Origin: Runella limosa DSM 17973
Lineage (GTDB): Bacteria > Bacteroidota > Bacteroidia > Cytophagales > Spirosomataceae
NCBI RefSeq assembly: GCF_000482465.1
Contig: NZ_AXVJ01000044.1
Location: 62,001 to 126,000 of the forward strand
Direction of reading: 5' to 3'
DNA length: 64,000 nucleotides
Position 1 is the stretch's first letter; each line of letters opens with the position of its first letter. Below the pieces are notes generated by a model. That model saw nothing but the letters and a program-made list of their open reading frames with translations, was not told where the DNA came from and did not search any database. Positions 63,301 to 64,000 of this stretch are shown piece by piece. A program made the translations under genes and the position numbers.

Positions 63301-63482
63301 CACGTATCTATGCTTCTATCCAACAAGCAGTAGTGTTTACGAAGTACTGGGGTGGTTCTAACCCTGAAACCAGTGCCCAAACAGATGGTGGCGGCGACGG
63401 TGGTAACCTGAGCCCAGGTGTTGACTTGTTCAACTACCCTGTTCCACGTACATCAACCATTGGTATCAACTTTAACTTCTAA
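60384..63482 (+). CDS. SusC/RagA-family TonB-linked outer-membrane transporter
   Basis: The 1032-residue protein has a signal peptide ('IIALLLLVATSSFAQNAIKG'), a CarboxypepD_reg-like domain (~35-105, 'GKISAKDGESLVGVNVAIKG'), the SusC-specific TonB-box/plug region 'VVVVGYGSQTKKEVTGAVQT' and 'SILKDAASTSLYGSRAANG', and a C-terminal barrel. With the following SusD-like lipoprotein it forms a pedal-bin importer for oligosaccharides or glycosides. It probably serves the catabolic cluster upstream. Confidence 0.96.
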   Translation: MQKKFILLQGRGNLCVGIIALLLLVATSSFAQNAIKGKISAKDGESLVGVNVAIKGTTRGTNSDADGNYKLDVPNGSTLVFSYIGYLTKEVAVGSQATINVTLETNDKILSEVVVVGYGSQTKKEVTGAVQTISSKEIKDLPVSQIGQKLQGQVAGVQINQTTGKPGVGMNIRIRGQLSVSGGSDPLYVVDGFPITGNIGALNPDEIEDISILKDAASTSLYGSRAANGVVLITTKRGKSGQTNVSFNVFTGTQVVPKKGRFAMMDAVEFAQFKKEHYEDSKLPVPVEFQNPSQYEGKNNDWYDALLRRAPVQSYNLTLTSNKDKVSTSLVAGVFNQEGVVLNTKYQRYSLRLNSEYKVSDKVTIGMNIAPQYVFDNTPRTDGDRGTGILFNAIHTWPIMPIYDEKGELPLFNRFPSSTGNIFAYPNWVRAAYELKNETKQTNILSNAYISYSPIKGLTLKSSMNVELLNQKFFFFNPSTATSAINTAVPVTAVSIRQSTDNFGWLNENLATYSKSFNDHNFELLAGYTNQSFRSESSRIQADTYSDDRLPTIQGAINIARGGTNSNVQEWRLTSLLSRLTYNYKGKYLFTASIRRDGSSRFGSNNRWGTFPSLSAGWVVSDEDFMKNFDKISFAKVRASIGVTGNNNIGNYTQYALINNTVNAVFGSNVAPGAAVTSLANANLGWETTRQIDLGFDIGFLNDRFQLTYDYYTKNTTNLLYAVQIPQESGFGNFNDNIGEIKFWGHEISLNTRILSTSKLKWNVNGNISFNRNKVLALADGIDRVYGLHHITRVGYPFGQFYGHQANGVYQNAEDLKNSPIVPGRSFVGTIKLVDINGDGVITNGGDKDDRTILGNPFPTFTYGVTTNLTYGDFDFSVVGSGSQGNQLWVRHLYSTANLDGVFNLHEEVKYRWRSEANPGKGFYGTTVGGGTVTGIERDWQNSRFVADASFFTIKNITVGYTINKPNKVFRSARIYASIQQAVVFTKYWGGSNPETSAQTDGGGDGGNLSPGVDLFNYPVPRTSTIGINFNF

Positions 63483-63513
63483 ACCAACGGTTTAACCAAA
63501 ATCACTGAATGAC

Positions 63514-64000
63514 ATGAAAAAATCCATCATATTTTCTATTGCGTTAAGCTTGGGTGCTTTTAGTTGCAACACCGACGAATTTCTTACCGTAACGCCCGAA
63601 ACCGCCCTTAGTTCGGCCACTTTTTTCAAGACAGAATCTGACTTTATCCAAGCTGTCAATGCGGCTTATGTTCCTTTGCGTACGATACACAATATCACAT
63701 CTCACTTACTGACAGAGCAGCATTCTGACAATGCGCGGTATGTGCGTAACGTACTCTTTGGAGCTACCGAAAACCAGTCGAACTTGGCAGACTTTAACGT
63801 ACCGACGGCCAATGGTGTTACTACCAACGGTAACGTATTGACGGCCTATCGTCAAAACTTTTTGATGATTGCGCGGGCGAATCAGGTATTGGCCTTGATT
63901 GATGCCTCTACCATCCCAGATGCCACCAAAAAGAACGTAAAAGGACAAGCCCTGTTTCTAAGAGCTTTAGGGTATTTGGATTTGGCGCGTTATTTCAACC
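63514..64000 (+). CDS. SusD/RagB-family surface glycan-binding lipoprotein (3' end outside window)
   Basis: Only the first 162 codons are in the window. The start ATG at 63514 lies 31 bases after the susC stop. The lipoprotein signal is 'IALSLGAFSCNTDEF', followed by 'LTVTPETALSSATFFKTESDF', the usual SusD N terminus, and 'YRQNFLMIARANQVLALID' and 'VKGQALFLRALGYLDLARYF', the first tetratricopeptide-like helices. It covers the SusC channel and binds substrate at the cell surface. Confidence 0.95.
   Translation, partial: MKKSIIFSIALSLGAFSCNTDEFLTVTPETALSSATFFKTESDFIQAVNAAYVPLRTIHNITSHLLTEQHSDNARYVRNVLFGATENQSNLADFNVPTANGVTTNGNVLTAYRQNFLMIARANQVLALIDASTIPDATKKNVKGQALFLRALGYLDLARYFN

Noticed and set aside
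1-64000. tRNA and rRNA genes
   Set aside because: No cloverleaf-like or rRNA-like sequence was recognised in any intergenic gap on reading through; a covariance-model scan would settle it.

Overview
The window looks like a chromosomal segment of a member of the Bacteroidota, most likely order Cytophagales (a Spirosomataceae-type organism; this placement is inference). The evidence is a SusC/SusD pair, a second TonB-dependent receptor with a DUF4249 partner, a protein with a gliding-motility/type IX secretion C-terminal domain, a Bacteroidota-style TamB, and several promoters with the phylum's -7 element TAnnTTTG in place of a sigma70 -10 box. Intergenic DNA is rich in short palindromes, many of them between genes of the same operon.

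Layout. 1-5.2 kb: the end of an AraC regulator, then coxG-coxS-coxL-coxM, a molybdenum hydroxylase whose large subunit carries the form II (AYRGAGR) active-site loop rather than the CO-specific form I loop. 5.2-10.3 kb: a DHFR-like reductase, a PliI-type lysozyme-inhibitor-like protein, and a DUF4249 lipoprotein/TonB receptor pair, all on the minus strand. 10.7-17.6 kb: a minus-strand cytochrome c maturation cluster (ccmB, ccmC, an outer-membrane-like protein, a CcmD-like protein, ccmE with Cys in place of the haem-binding His, ccmF) behind an MFS transporter. 17.7-24.6 kb: Uma2 nuclease, PadR regulator plus membrane protein, glycyl-tRNA synthetase, a VapBC module followed directly by an AAA ATPase/PIN-like pair, and a helix-hairpin-helix protein. 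24.6-41.9 kb: a Ycf48-like propeller, S41 protease, LolD-like ATPase with a class-A-like serine hydrolase, a TPR membrane protein, a TolC remnant beside an AT-rich thioredoxin-fold gene, TamB, TsaD and a large secreted adhesin-like protein.

42-51.6 kb holds a nine-gene plus-strand catabolic cluster: DUF1080 hydrolase, three TIM-barrel sugar isomerases/epimerases, ThuA, an alpha/beta hydrolase, a DUF4432 mutarotase-like protein, a cupin and a Gfo/Idh/MocA dehydrogenase. This set fits oxidation-dependent (3-keto) sugar or glycoside, or inositol-like, catabolism. An accessory segment (51.7-56.4 kb: zinc-ribbon/HNH nuclease pair, two small lipoproteins, Fic, Rpn-type nuclease) separates it from an RbsABC-type sugar ABC importer (56.5-60.1 kb) and a SusC/SusD outer-membrane importer (60.4 kb to the end; susD is cut by the window edge).

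The most interesting observation is that the catabolic cluster and susCD, 18 kb apart, share a promoter-like composite motif (CAGG-N6-TAGGATAGT-N19/20-ATATTTG) at almost the same distance from their start codons. This suggests one regulon that takes in a sugar or glycoside through SusCD and RbsABC and degrades it through the isomerase/dehydrogenase cluster.
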